DNA of 64,000 bases from Globodera rostochiensis (lineage: Eukaryota; Nematoda; Chromadorea; Rhabditida; Heteroderidae), in assembly GCA_018350325.1 (NCBI GenBank), contig JAEVLN010000007.1:1951109-2015108 (forward strand), written 5' to 3'. The notes under the pieces are model-generated. The model made no database searches. It had not been told where the DNA came from and was given only the letters and a program-made list of their open reading frames with translations. Every line of letters begins with the position of its first letter. Position 1 is the first letter of the stretch. The position numbers were made by a program, and so were the translations under genes. Shown here one piece after another: positions 1-10,655 of the stretch.

Positions 1-3000
1 AACTACTGTTTTCAGCTAGTTTCGGGTAAAAGAGATTGGCCAAAATGGAATAATTTATTGTTTGCAAAAAAAGTCTTGGGTGAAAGAACCATTTTGCGGA
101 ACCTAAAACCTCCCTTCTAAATCTTAATTCCTAAACTACTGTTTTCAGCTAGTTTCGGGTAAAAGAGATTGGCCAAAATGGAATAATTTATTGTTTGCAA
201 AAAAAGTCTTGGGTGAAAGAACCATTTTGCGGAACCTAAAACCTCCCTTCTAAATCTTAATTCCTAAACTACTGTTTTCAGCTAGTTTCGGGTAAAAGAG
301 ATTGGCCAAAATGGAATAATTTATTGTTTGCAAAAAAAGTCTTGGGTGAAAGAACCATTTGGCGGAACCTAAAACCTCCCTTCTAAATCTTAATTCCTAA
401 ACTACTATTTTCAGCTAGTTTCGGGTAAAAGAGATTGGCCAAAATGGAATAATTTATTGTTTGCAAAAAAAGTCTTGGGTGAAAGAACCATTTGGCGGAA
501 CCTAAAACCTCCCTTCTAAATCTTAATTCCTAAACTACTATTTTCAGCTAGTTTCGGGTAAAAGAGATTGGCCAAAATGGAATAATTTATTGTTTGCAAA
601 AAAAGTCTTGGGTGAAAGAACCATTTGGCGGAACCTAAAACCTCCCTTCTAAATCTTAATTCCTAAACTACTATTTTCAGCTAGTTTCGGGTAAAAGAGA
701 TTGGCCAAAATGGAATAATTTATTGTTTGCAAAAAAAGTCTTGGGTGAAAGAACCATTTGGCGGAACCTAAAACCTCCCTTCTAAATCTTAATTCCTAAA
801 CTACTATTTTCAGCTAGTTTCGGGTAAAAGAGATTGGCCAAAATGGAATAATTTATTGTTTGCCAAAAAAAGTCCTTGGGTGAAGAACCATTTGGCGGAA
901 CCTAAAACCTCCCTTCTAAATCTTAATTCCTAAACTACTATTTTCAGCTAGTTTCGGGTAAAAGAGATTGGCCAAAATGGAATAATTTATTGTTTGCAAA
1001 AAAAGTCTTGGGTGAAAGAACCATTTGGGCGGAACTAAAACCTCCCTTCTAAATCTTAATTCCTAAACTACTTATTTTCAGCTAGTTTCGGGTAAAGAGA
1101 TTGGCCAAAATGGAATAATTTATTGTTTGCAAAAAAAGTCTTGGGTGAAGAACCATTTGGCGGAACCTAAAACCTCCCCTTCTAAATCTTAATTCCTAAA
1201 CTACTATTTTCAGTAGTTTCGGGTAAAAGAGATTGGCCAAAATGGAATAATTTATTGTTTGCAAAAAAAGTCTTGGGTGAAAGAACCATTTGGCGGAACC
1301 TAAAACCTCCCTTCTAAATCTTAATTCTAAATACGTTTTCAGCTAGTTTCGGGTAAAAGAGATTGGCCAAAATGGAATAATTTATTGTTTGCAAAAAAAG
1401 TCTTGGGTGAAAGAACCATTTGGCGGAACCTAAAACCTCCCTTCTAAATCTTAATTCCTAAACTACTATTTTCAGCTAGTTTCGGGTAAAAGAGATTGGC
1501 CAAAATGGAATAATTTATTGTTTGCAAAAAAAGTCTTGGGTGAAAGAACCATTTGGCGGAACCTAAAACCTCCCTTCTAAATCTTAATTCCTAAACTACT
1601 ATTTTCAGCTAGTTTCGGGTAAAAGAGATTGGCCAAAATGGAATAATTTATTGTTTGCAAAAAAAGTCTTGGGTGAAAGAACCATTTGGCGGAACCTAAA
1701 ACCTCCCTTCTAAATCTTAATTCCTAAACTACTATTTTCAGCTAGTTTCGGGTAAAAGAGATTGGCCAAAATGGAATAATTTATTGTTTGCAAAAAAAGT
1801 CTTGGGTGAAAGAACCATTTGGCGGAACCTAAAACCTCCCTTCTAAATCTTAATTCCTAAACTACTATTTTCAGCTAGTTTCGGGTAAAAGAGATTGGCC
1901 AAAATGGAATAATTTATTGTTTGCAAAAAAAGTCTTGGGTGAAAGAACCATTTGGCGGAACCTAAAACCTCCCTTCTAAATGTTAATTCCTAAACTACTA
2001 TTTTCAGCTAGTTTCGGGTAAAAGAGATTGGCCAAAATGGAATAATTTATTGTTCATTTGGCGGAACCTAAAACCTCCCTTCTAAATGTTAATTCCTAAA
2101 CTACTATTTTCAGCTAGTTTCGGGTAAAAGAGATTGGCCAAAATGGAATAATTTATTGTTTGCAAAAAAAGTCTTGGGTGAAAGAACCATTTGGCGGAAC
2201 CTAAAACCTCCCTTCTAAATGTTAATTCCTAAACTACTATTTTCAGCTAGTTTCGGGTAAAAGAGATTGGCCAAAATGGAATAATTTATTGTTTGCAAAA
2301 AAAGTCTTGGGTGAAAGAACCATTTGGCGGAACCTAAAACCTCCCTTCTAAATCTTAATTCCTAAACTACTATTTTCAGCTAGTTTCGGGTAAAAGAGAT
2401 TGGCCAAAATGGAATAATTTATTGTTTGCAAAAAAAGTCTTGGGTGAAAGAACCATTTGGCGGAACCTAAAACCTCCCTTCTAAATGTTAATTCCTAAAC
2501 TACTATTTTCAGCTAGTTTCGGGTAAAAGAGATTCCATTTGGCGGAACCTAAAACCTCCCTTCTAAATGTTAATTCCTAAACTACTATTTTCAGCTAGTT
2601 TCGGGTAAAAGAGATTGGCCAAAATGGAATAATTTATTGTTTGCAAAAAAAGTCTTGGGTGAAAGAACCATTTGGCGGAACCTAAAACCTCCCTTCTAAA
2701 TCTTAATTCCTAAACTACTATTTTCAGCTAGTTTCGGGTAAAAGAGATTGGCCAAAATGGAATAATTTATTGTTTGCAAAAAAAGTCTTGGGTGAAAGAA
2801 CCATTTGGCGGAACCTAAAACCTCCCTTCTAAATCTTAATTCCTAAACTACTATTTTCAGCTAGTTTCGGGTAAAAGAGATTGGCCAAAATGGAATAATT
2901 TATTGTTTGCAAAAAAAGTCTTGGGTGAAAGAACCATTTGGCGGAACCTAAAACCTCCCTTCTAAATCTTAATTCCTAAACTACTATTTTCAGCTAGTTT

Positions 3001-6000
3001 CGGGTAAAAGAGATTGGCCAAAATGGAATAATTTATTGTTTGCAAAAAAAGTCTTGGGTGAAAGAACCATTTGGCGGAACCTAAAACCTCCCTTCTAAAT
3101 CTTAATTCCTAAACTACTATTTTCAGCTAGTTTCGGGTAAAAGAGATTGGCCAAAATGGAATAATTTATTGTTTGCAAAAAAAGTCTTGGGTGAAAGAAC
3201 CATTTGGCGGAACCTAAAACCTCCCTTCTAAATCTTAATTCCTAAACTACTATTTTCAGCTAGTTTCGGGTAAAAGAGATTGGCCAAAATGGAATAATTT
3301 ATTGTTTGCAAAAAAAGTCTTGGGTGAAAGAACCATTTGGCGGAACCTAAAACCTCCCTTCTAAATCTTAATTCCTAAACTACTATTTTCAGCTAGTTTC
3401 GGGTAAAAGAGATTGGCCAAAATGGAATAATTTATTGTTTGCAAAAAAAGTCTTGGGTGAAAGAACCATTTGGCGGAACCTAAAACCTCCCTTCTAAATC
3501 TTAATTCCTAAACTACTATTTTCAGCTAGTTTCGGGTAAAAGAGATTGGCCAAAATGGAATAATTTATTGTTTGCAAAAAAAGTCTTGGGTGAAAGAACC
3601 ATTTGGCGGAACCTAAAACCTCCCTTCTAAATCTTAATTCCTAAACTACTATTTTCAGCTAGTTTCGGGTAAAAGAGATTGGCCAAAATGGAATAATTTA
3701 TTGTTTGCAAAAAAAGTCTTGGGTGAAAGAACCATTTGGCGGAACCTAAAACCTCCCTTCTAAATGTTAATTCCTAAACTACTATTTTCAGCTAGTTTCG
3801 GGTAAAAGAGATTGGCCAAAATGGAATAATTTATTGTTTGCAAAAAAAGTCTTGGGTGAAAGACCCTTCTAAATGTTAATTCCTAAACTACTATTTTCAG
3901 CTAGTTTCGGGTAAAAGAGATTGGCCAAAATGGAATAATTTATTGTTTGCAAAAAAAGTCTTGGGTGAAAGAACCATTTGGCGGAACCTAAAACCTCCCT
4001 TCTAAATGTTAATTCCTAAACTACTATTTTCAGCTAGTTTCGGGTAAAAGAGATTGGCCAAAATGGAATAATTTATTGTTTGCAAAAAAAGTCTTGGGTG
4101 AAAGACCCTTCTAAATGTTAATTCCTAAACTACTATTTTCAGCTAGTTTCGGGTAAAAGAGATTGGCCAAAATGGAATAATTTATTGTTTGCAAAAAAAG
4201 TCTTGGGTGAAAGAACCATTTGGCGGAACCTAAAACCTCCCTTCTAAATCTTAATTCCTAAACTACTATTTTCAGCTAGTTTCGGGTAAAAGAGATTGGC
4301 CAAAATGGAATAATTTATTGTTTGCAAAAAAAGTCTTGGGTGAAAGAACCATTTGGCGGAACCTAAAACCTCCCTTCTAAATCTTAATTCCTAAACTACT
4401 ATTTTCAGCTAGTTTCGGGTAAAAGAGATTGGCCAAAATGGAATAATTTATTGTTTGCAAAAAAAGTCTTGGGTGAAAGAACCATTTGGCGGAACCTAAA
4501 ACCTCCCTTCTAAATCTTAATTCCTAAACTACTATTTTCAGCTAGTTTCGGGTAAAAGAGATTGGCCAAAATGGAATAATTTATTGTTTGCAAAAAAAGT
4601 CTTGGGTGAAAGAACCATTTGGCGGAACCTAAAACCTCCCTTCTAAATCTTAATTCCTAAACTACTATTTTCAGCTAGTTTCGGGTAAAAGAGATTGGCC
4701 AAAATGGAATAATTTATTGTTTGCAAAAAAAGTCTTGGGTGAAAGAACCATTTGGCGGAACCTAAAACCTCCCTTCTAAATTGCTTATTCCTAACTACTA
4801 TTTTCAGCTAGTTTCGGGTAAAAGAGATTGGCCAAAATGGAATAATTTATTGTTTGCAAAAAAAGTCTTGGGTGAAAGAACCATTTGGCGGAACCTAAAA
4901 CCTCCCTTCTAAATGTTAATTCCTAAACTACTATTTTCAGCTAGTTTCGGGTAAAAGAGATTGGCCAAAATGGAATAATTTATTGTTTGCAAAAAAAGTC
5001 TTGGGTGAAAGAACCATTTGGCGGAACCTAAAACCTCCCTTCTAAATCTTAATTCCTAAACTACTATTTTCAGCTAGTTTCGGGTAAAAGAGATTGGCCA
5101 AAATGGAATAATTTATTGTTTGCAAAAAAAGTCTTGGGTGAAAGAACCATTTGGCGGAACCTAAAACCTCCCTTCTAAATGTTAATTCCTAAACTACTAT
5201 TTTCAGCTAGTTTCGGGTAAAAGAGATTGGCCAAAATGGAATAATTTATTGTTTGCAAAAAAAGTCTTGGGTGAAAGACCCTTCTAAATGTTAATTCCTA
5301 AACTACTATTTTCAGCTAGTTTCGGGTAAAAGAGATTGGCCAAAATGGAATAATTTATTGTTTGCAAAAAAAGTCTTGGGTGAAAGAACCATTTGGCGGA
5401 ACCTAAAACCTCCCTTCTAAATGTTAATTCCTAAACTACTATTTTCAGCTAGTTTCGGGTAAAAGAGATTGGCCAAAATGGAATAATTTATTGTTTGCAA
5501 AAAAAGTCTTGGGTGAAAGACCCTTCTAAATGTTAATTCCTAAACTACTATTTTCAGCTAGTTTCGGGTAAAAGAGATTGGCCAAAATGGAATAATTTAT
5601 TGTTTGCAAAAAAAGTTTTGGGTGAAAGAACCATTTGGCGGAACCTAAAACCTCCCTTCTAAATCTTAATTCCTAAACTACTATTTTCAGCTAGTTTCGG
5701 GTAAAAGAGATTGGCCAAAATGGAATAATTTATTGTTTGCAAAAAAAGTCTTGGGTGAAAGAACCATTTGGCGGAACCTAAAACCTCCCTTCTAAATGTT
5801 AATTCCTAAACTACTATTTTCAGCTAGTTTCGGGTAAAAGAGATTGGCCAAAATGGAATAATTTATTGTTTGCAAAAAAAGTTTTGGGTGAAAGAACCAT
5901 TTGGCGGAACCTAAAACCTCCCTTCTAAATCTTAATTCCTAACTACTATTTTCAGCTAGTTTCGGGTAAAAGAGATTGGCCAAAATGGAATAATTTATTG

Positions 6001-6376
6001 TTTGCAAAAAAAGTCTTGGGTGAAAGAACCATTTGGCGGAACCTAAAACCTCCCTTCTAAATCTTAATTCCTAACTACTATTTTCAGCTAGTTTCGGGTA
6101 AAAGAGATTGGCCAAAATGGAATAATTTATTGTTTGCAAAAAAAGTCTTGGGTGAAAGACCCTTCTAAATGTTAATTCCTAAACTACTATTTTCAGCTAG
6201 TTTCGGGTAAAAGAGATTGGCCAAAATGGAATAATTTATTGTTTGCAAAAAAAGTCTTGGGTGAAAGAACCATTTGGCGGAACCTAAAACCTCCCTTCTA
6301 AATGTTAATTCCTAAACTACTATTTTCAGCTAGTTTCGGGTAAAAGAGATTGGCCAAAATGGAATAATTTATTGTT
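1..6376. repeat. 133-bp tandem satellite array (about 48 monomers)
   Basis: The motif AACTACTG/ATTTTCAGCTAG recurs at positions 1, 134 and 267 and then about every 133 bp to 6376, where the last monomer breaks off after TTTATTGTTG. Monomers are nearly identical. Variants include C/G in AAATCTTAA/AAATGTTAA, a 24-bp internal deletion giving 109-bp monomers (near 3863, 4104, 5277, 5519 and 6157), and larger deletions near 2055 and 2535. The left end lies inside a monomer, so the array continues beyond the window. There is no reading frame across it. Each monomer contains a sequence like a 3-prime splice site (TTTTCAG) followed by a segment similar to the last exon of the gene at 22205-22501. Confidence 0.97.
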
Positions 6377-6434
6377 GGGTTTTCCAAAAATTTTGGTTCC
6401 GCTCAGTTTTGACTGTTTGCTAATTTTTTTACAG

Positions 6435-7193
6435 TTGATCAATTCCGTCTCAAAATGGATAATTTGGGTATGAATTTGAAAAAGAATTAAATAATTGTAA
6501 ATTTAGGACTAATTCCTCAAAACAAATGGGAACCGGTGCTTCAGCGAATCGCTCTGTGCTTGCCGAATGGCCAATTCCAAAAAATCATTTTGGCATTTTT
6601 TTCTTCGAAGTCAACATTGTGAAGAAGCAGAAACATTTGGCGTAAATTTTAAATATAAAACAATGTTCGGCACTGCTTTGAATATTTTAGTTTTCTTATT
6701 TTTATTTGATAATATGTATTTAAAGTGGTATCGCCATTGGATTGGCGCCAAAACAAATACCTTTGGGCGATTTTGTTGGATGTTACGAAGGGACTTATGC
6801 ATACCAAAGCAGTGGCACTTTTTGGGGGCACGGTGTTGAGGGATGTTCCAGCGATGGACGTCCGTGCATCAATGGAAAGCCCGCGTTTGAGGAAGGCGAC
6901 GTTGTCGGCTGCGGCGTGGATTTGGCAACTCGCCAAATCGTTTACACAGTGAACGGACAGCGTTTGGGTTAGAGAAAGAAAGAGGCTGAAAAAATACTAA
7001 CAAAAATTTGTTCAATATTTATTCTAATGAATTTTTATTTGCTTTAAATTTGTCTAAATTTGCAGACACTGCCAATATGTTGTTCACTCGTGCCGATTTG
7101 TACCCGTGTGTGACGTTGTATCACACTGGCGACAAAATTGAAGCTAATTTTGGACCAAACTTCAAATACAACATTATTGACAATACGATTTAG
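6435..7193 (+). pseudogene. SPRYSEC-A: SPRY-domain (RBP-1-like) gene, internally frameshifted
   Basis: Four exons can be placed: 6435-6467, 6507-6641, 6726-6967 and 7066-7193, all with AG acceptors and GT donors. The last two encode a typical SPRYSEC SPRY domain, with [44 protein letters not shown] and the closing [10 protein letters not shown], ending at TAG 7193. In exon 6507-6641 the start reads in one frame (LIPQNKW) and the end in another (AEWPIPK then FGIFFFEV). Compared with SPRYSEC-B, about 30 residues between these blocks are missing. No signal peptide is visible: the first exon begins 59 bp after the satellite. The donor after QRLG is GTTAG rather than the GTGAG of its paralogues. 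I infer a pseudogene; an unrecognised intron could rescue the frame. Confidence 0.75.
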
Positions 7194-8707
7194 GCATTGG
7201 AAGACGATCGATTTTTGTTGTTGTTGAAGGCCATTGCTATCTGTTTTAGCATTAATCACTTCTTACAGATAAGTAGCATAAAAAGCTGATCGCATTTAAT
7301 GATTTCGATCTTCTCATTTAAATATGTAGAATGCAAGGCGCAAATCTTTGGCACGTTTTGCACCGAAAACGCCGCATATTCACCCGGCCAAAAAAAGACC
7401 CCGATTTTCGCGCTTAAATTATGCTTTTGGATTTTTGTCTAACCATTATTGCTCATTTTTCAAAAAAACAGCCGCTCCTCCCTGTTTTGCCTGGGTATGG
7501 CTGAGAGTTCGAACCCCGACTGTATACATGATTGTTCTTTCTTTTTTATGAACTTCGATGGTAAAGGAAACAATTTTAAAAATTTTTTTTTAAATATTTC
7601 AAATTTTTTCAAGGAATAGAAATTTTTATTTTGCTTCGGCGAATTCACTTCAACATATCCGCGTTGGGTACTTTTCCGTTATGGCGCCACACATTCAAAT
7701 TTTAAAAAAGGTGCCCAAATTTGCTGAAACATCGTATATGGGGGTTTATTCTATTGTTTTTATGCGATTAATTAGCTTTTGCCTGATTGATTGGACTTTA
7801 CAATTTCTAGGGAGCAAGCAGCCAGTAAGTCTGTGTTAGTTCAAGCAAAATTTTTAGATGGCCGAATTTAACGCTCTTTTTTGTCACAGTGACGGGGGCC
7901 AAAAAAATAGCGAATACCGAACCGGTATTGCCGTTTTGGCGCTGCTATTTTTCGGTATTTTAAGGCAGGAGAATCGAGTCTCAAGAAATTAAATTTCTTT
8001 ATCGAGCCCTGATTTGCGAAATGGGAACAAAAATCAAATCAAGGAATGAATACAACACCACTAATTGTATAACTGTTAAAATCCATTGCATTCCAAAGAA
8101 AAAAGAAATTAATAGAAAATCCATTTTTCACTGTCCGGGCACTTTCCTCCTCATCAGAAATAGGGGCAAAAGGTCTTCCACCCCCCCCACTCCAATGTTT
8201 TCGAGGCGCTTTTTCGGGTTCGCCTCATCCAAAATTATCACCGACGCCACCGAAAGCCTTCTGGTTCAAAAACCGCTTTAAATTCTCCATTTTTATTTTC
8301 TGTCGACAAAATTGTAATCAGTGAATCAAATAACATATTTTCAGACCATTTTTAGAATAAAAATATTTTCTAAAAATTTTGACCAAAAGGGCAATTTTCG
8401 ACATTTTTTTTTCTTTTGAAAAATACGATCAATGGATTTTGGCCGTTAGAGCAATTTGTTTATTTTCAAATTTGTCTGATTGATTTTAGTTGCCATTTGC
8501 CAATCTGGGCTCGATAACGATCGAACCAATGAAAAATGAGCTCCTTTTGTTAAGAATTCATTAAACAATCAATAAATCCTAATTTATCAAAAAGAAAGAA
8601 ATTAAAATAAATAATCCAATGAAATAATCTAACATCTACAACAAATATTTTAATCCCAAAAATGAATGCTTTTTCAGTTTTTCAAAAATGCCGACAACTT
8701 CGGCCCT
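7194..8707. other. No gene recognised
   Basis: AT-rich sequence with homopolymers and a run of C near 8170. Short open frames here have no splice-consistent extension and no family resemblance. A GTTCGAACCCC motif near 7510 resembles a Pol III B box but no matching A box is placed correctly. Confidence 0.5.
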
Positions 8708-9268
8708 TTAGCGGCGTCCAGCGGGCACTCCGTAATTCTCCCAGCCATATTTTTTAACCTTATCGGCGAGCCAATTTGCTTCTTTGAACATTGTGTCAAC
8801 ATAATCACTAAAATGGAAATAAAATTTTAATTATATTTAATTTAGTCGACACTGACTATGAGGAGTCAATTGGATGGTCCCATCCGCCAACATTGCCCCC
8901 GGCGTTGCCCAAAACGTCTCTCTTGTGGCGCCCTCCGCGAAGTGCCGTGCCTAAAATCAGATTCGGTTGAGCTGTTTTGGCACTTTTTGTCGTTGTTTAA
9001 AAATAAAATAACCTTTTGATTGGGATTTTGGCTGCTCATTTTCTTTTCCGATTCCATTTGCACCCGTTTTTTGGCCGCCCAATAAGAACTTCACAAATTC
9101 GGAGATTAATGAAAAGAAAATTGCAAAATTTAATACTAAAAGTCCACGCGGCTCGGCTCCCCCCGGTTTGGCAACATTTCCTTTGGGCACGTCCATTTTA
9201 ATCTCAATTATGAGCATGGCCAAAATGGAGGCCAAAAAGAGGAAACTTTTGATAGATAAGTTGGGCAT
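8708..9268 (-). CDS. Predicted secreted 133-aa protein, family unknown
   Basis: Four exons on the minus strand join in phase: 9268-9137, 9088-9013, 8950-8857 and 8807-8708, giving 134 codons with stop. The N-terminus (MPNLSIKSFLFLASILAMLI) is a strong signal-peptide candidate. The mature part is Gly/Lys/Arg-rich with a dibasic site (HKRD), followed by an amphipathic stretch around NWLADKVKKYGWENYG and the terminus VPAGRR. The first intron is only 48 bp and divisible by three, so a longer form retaining it is possible. I do not recognise the family. A short, dibasic secreted precursor could be an effector or a neuropeptide-like precursor; the C-terminal G-R-R resembles an amidation signal, which is inference. 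One ATGCCA motif lies 137 bp upstream (9405-9410), which could be chance. Confidence 0.6.
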
Positions 9269-9625
9269 TTTAGGGGAAAATTCTGAAGAATAAAAGTCGA
9301 GGGAATTAAATAAATTAAAATATAAATTTATTTTACTACGATTTAAATGGCCAAACTGCGCGTATTTATATCGTTTAAGGCAGCAAAAATATGCACTTTA
9401 TCATATGCCATCGATCAGATTCGACTCTCGACCTCATTAAATGTATTTCAACAACCGCCGACCGATATGTGTGGCCGGCATTAAAATAGTTAATGAGAAA
9501 TGTCTGATCACTTTCTTCAAAATAAATTCAATGTTGGCACAAGCGTGGCGTGTTCTCGATTGCTGCGGATGGTAGATTTTATGATAAATCTTGGTAAACA
9601 TTGGTCGACCGATCGAGAACCTCAA
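9269..9625. other. Upstream region of the 8708-9268 gene; no gene seen
   Basis: AT-rich DNA. The only item noted is a single ATGCCA hexamer at 9405-9410 on the plus strand. Confidence 0.4.
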
Positions 9626-9848
9626 TTAAAGATTTTTGATCATTTCCAATTCTCTCTTCAAATACACAACACCAAGATGGGCTTCGTCATTTGAATCAAA
9701 AAGTATTTTCTGAACAAAAGTGATTAAGGATTGCATATCGTCATTCTTTATTTTACAAATGATATTTTTTTCCAAATCCTTACAAAATTCCTCAAAATTG
9801 GGTTTACCTTTCACAAAGGCAAAGAATAAAGCATCATCAACAGTACGG
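9626..9848 (-). CDS. Terminal exon of an unrecognised protein
   Basis: On the minus strand a CTCTTAG acceptor precedes an open frame of 74 codons (9848-9626). It includes RTVDDALFFAFVKGKPNFEE, continues through FCKDLEKNIICKIKNDDMQ and ends ELEMIKNL-stop. The composition is that of a soluble, mostly helical, charged protein. No upstream exon could be placed with confidence in 9850-10060. It may be the 3-prime end of a small gene or a relic. No family recognised. Confidence 0.35.
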
Positions 9849-10058
9849 CTAAGAGGGGCTAAAAAATGCTATGAAATTAAAATATATTTTTTTTTGGCAT
9901 AGGTCGAACACAATAAAATCATTCTGGCCAATGTTCAAAAATTATTGCCGTGGTTATAAAAATGTTGTGCTTGCCCAATGAAGAAATTGCTGAAATTTTT
10001 ATGAAAAAAAATGTATGAACAAAATTTTCTTCACCCCCAACCCCCGATTCCTAAAATG

Positions 10059-10655
10059 TGAACGAAAATAGAAATTTAGAGGATGCCCAAAAGTTCCACG
10101 TCATTTTACTCGCTGTGCAATTCAGATTTATCGACCAATAAGCCCCTATCCTCAATCCCCCCCCCCCAAAATTGGCATAAACAGGGAGCCCCAAATGCCG
10201 CGCTCCAATGGCATATTCTTGTCGAAGTAAGGCATTGTATATGTAAATAATAGCTTTTAGTGATTAAGAAACTATTTTTGGCCAAAGTCATGCCAATGCC
10301 AACGCAAATGCCAACAAATTCTCTCGCATCCCCTCCAATCTCTTCGCAGGCAATGCTTTTTTGAAAAGGGCACATTCTAAGCCAGCGATTAAAGCTGCGT
10401 AAAAGCGGGGGGAAATGCAGCAGAAAGCATTATTCAAATCTAATTTATTGTAATTGCCTCAAAATGCGCCCTTTTCTCTTCTTGGGCGCTGTTTGCTTGC
10501 TTGTGGCAGGTCAGAAAAATCCTTTTCAAATTAAAATTTTGGCGCAATACAATATTTTGAAACTTTCGGTGTGTGGTGACTAACAAAAATTTATGTAAAT
10601 ATCGAAAATATTTAACTTAAATTACTCACTTAGAGAATTCAGATGCATCGCCGGC
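10059..10655. repeat. Inverted segmental duplication, copy 1 (SPRYSEC-B promoter to exon 2)
   Basis: This interval is the reverse-complement relative of 20660-21212. Shared blocks include the sequence ending in GAGGATGCCCAAAAGTTCCACGT, the poly-G/C tract followed by TTGGCATAAACAGG, the signal-peptide exon, intron 1 and the start of exon 2 (AGAATTCAGATGCATCGCC). Similarity ends inside exon 2. It carries the promoter and first coding exons of SPRYSEC-B. Confidence 0.8.
10173..10313 (+). promoter_or_regulatory. Cluster of five ATGCCA hexamers (DOG-box-like)
   Basis: ATGCCA occurs on the plus strand at 10290-10295, 10296-10301 and 10308-10313 and on the minus strand at 10173-10178 and 10209-10214, that is 150 to 290 bp upstream of the SPRYSEC-B start codon. 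Two copies are directly tandem. The hexamer is known as the dorsal-gland (DOG) box enriched upstream of Globodera dorsal-gland effectors. Five in 141 bp is far above chance (about one per 2 kb counting both strands). Function here is inferred. Confidence 0.65.

Noticed and set aside
1..6376. CRISPR-like periodic array
   Set aside because: Whole 133-bp units are repeated without unique spacers, and the rest of the window is clearly a nuclear animal genome.
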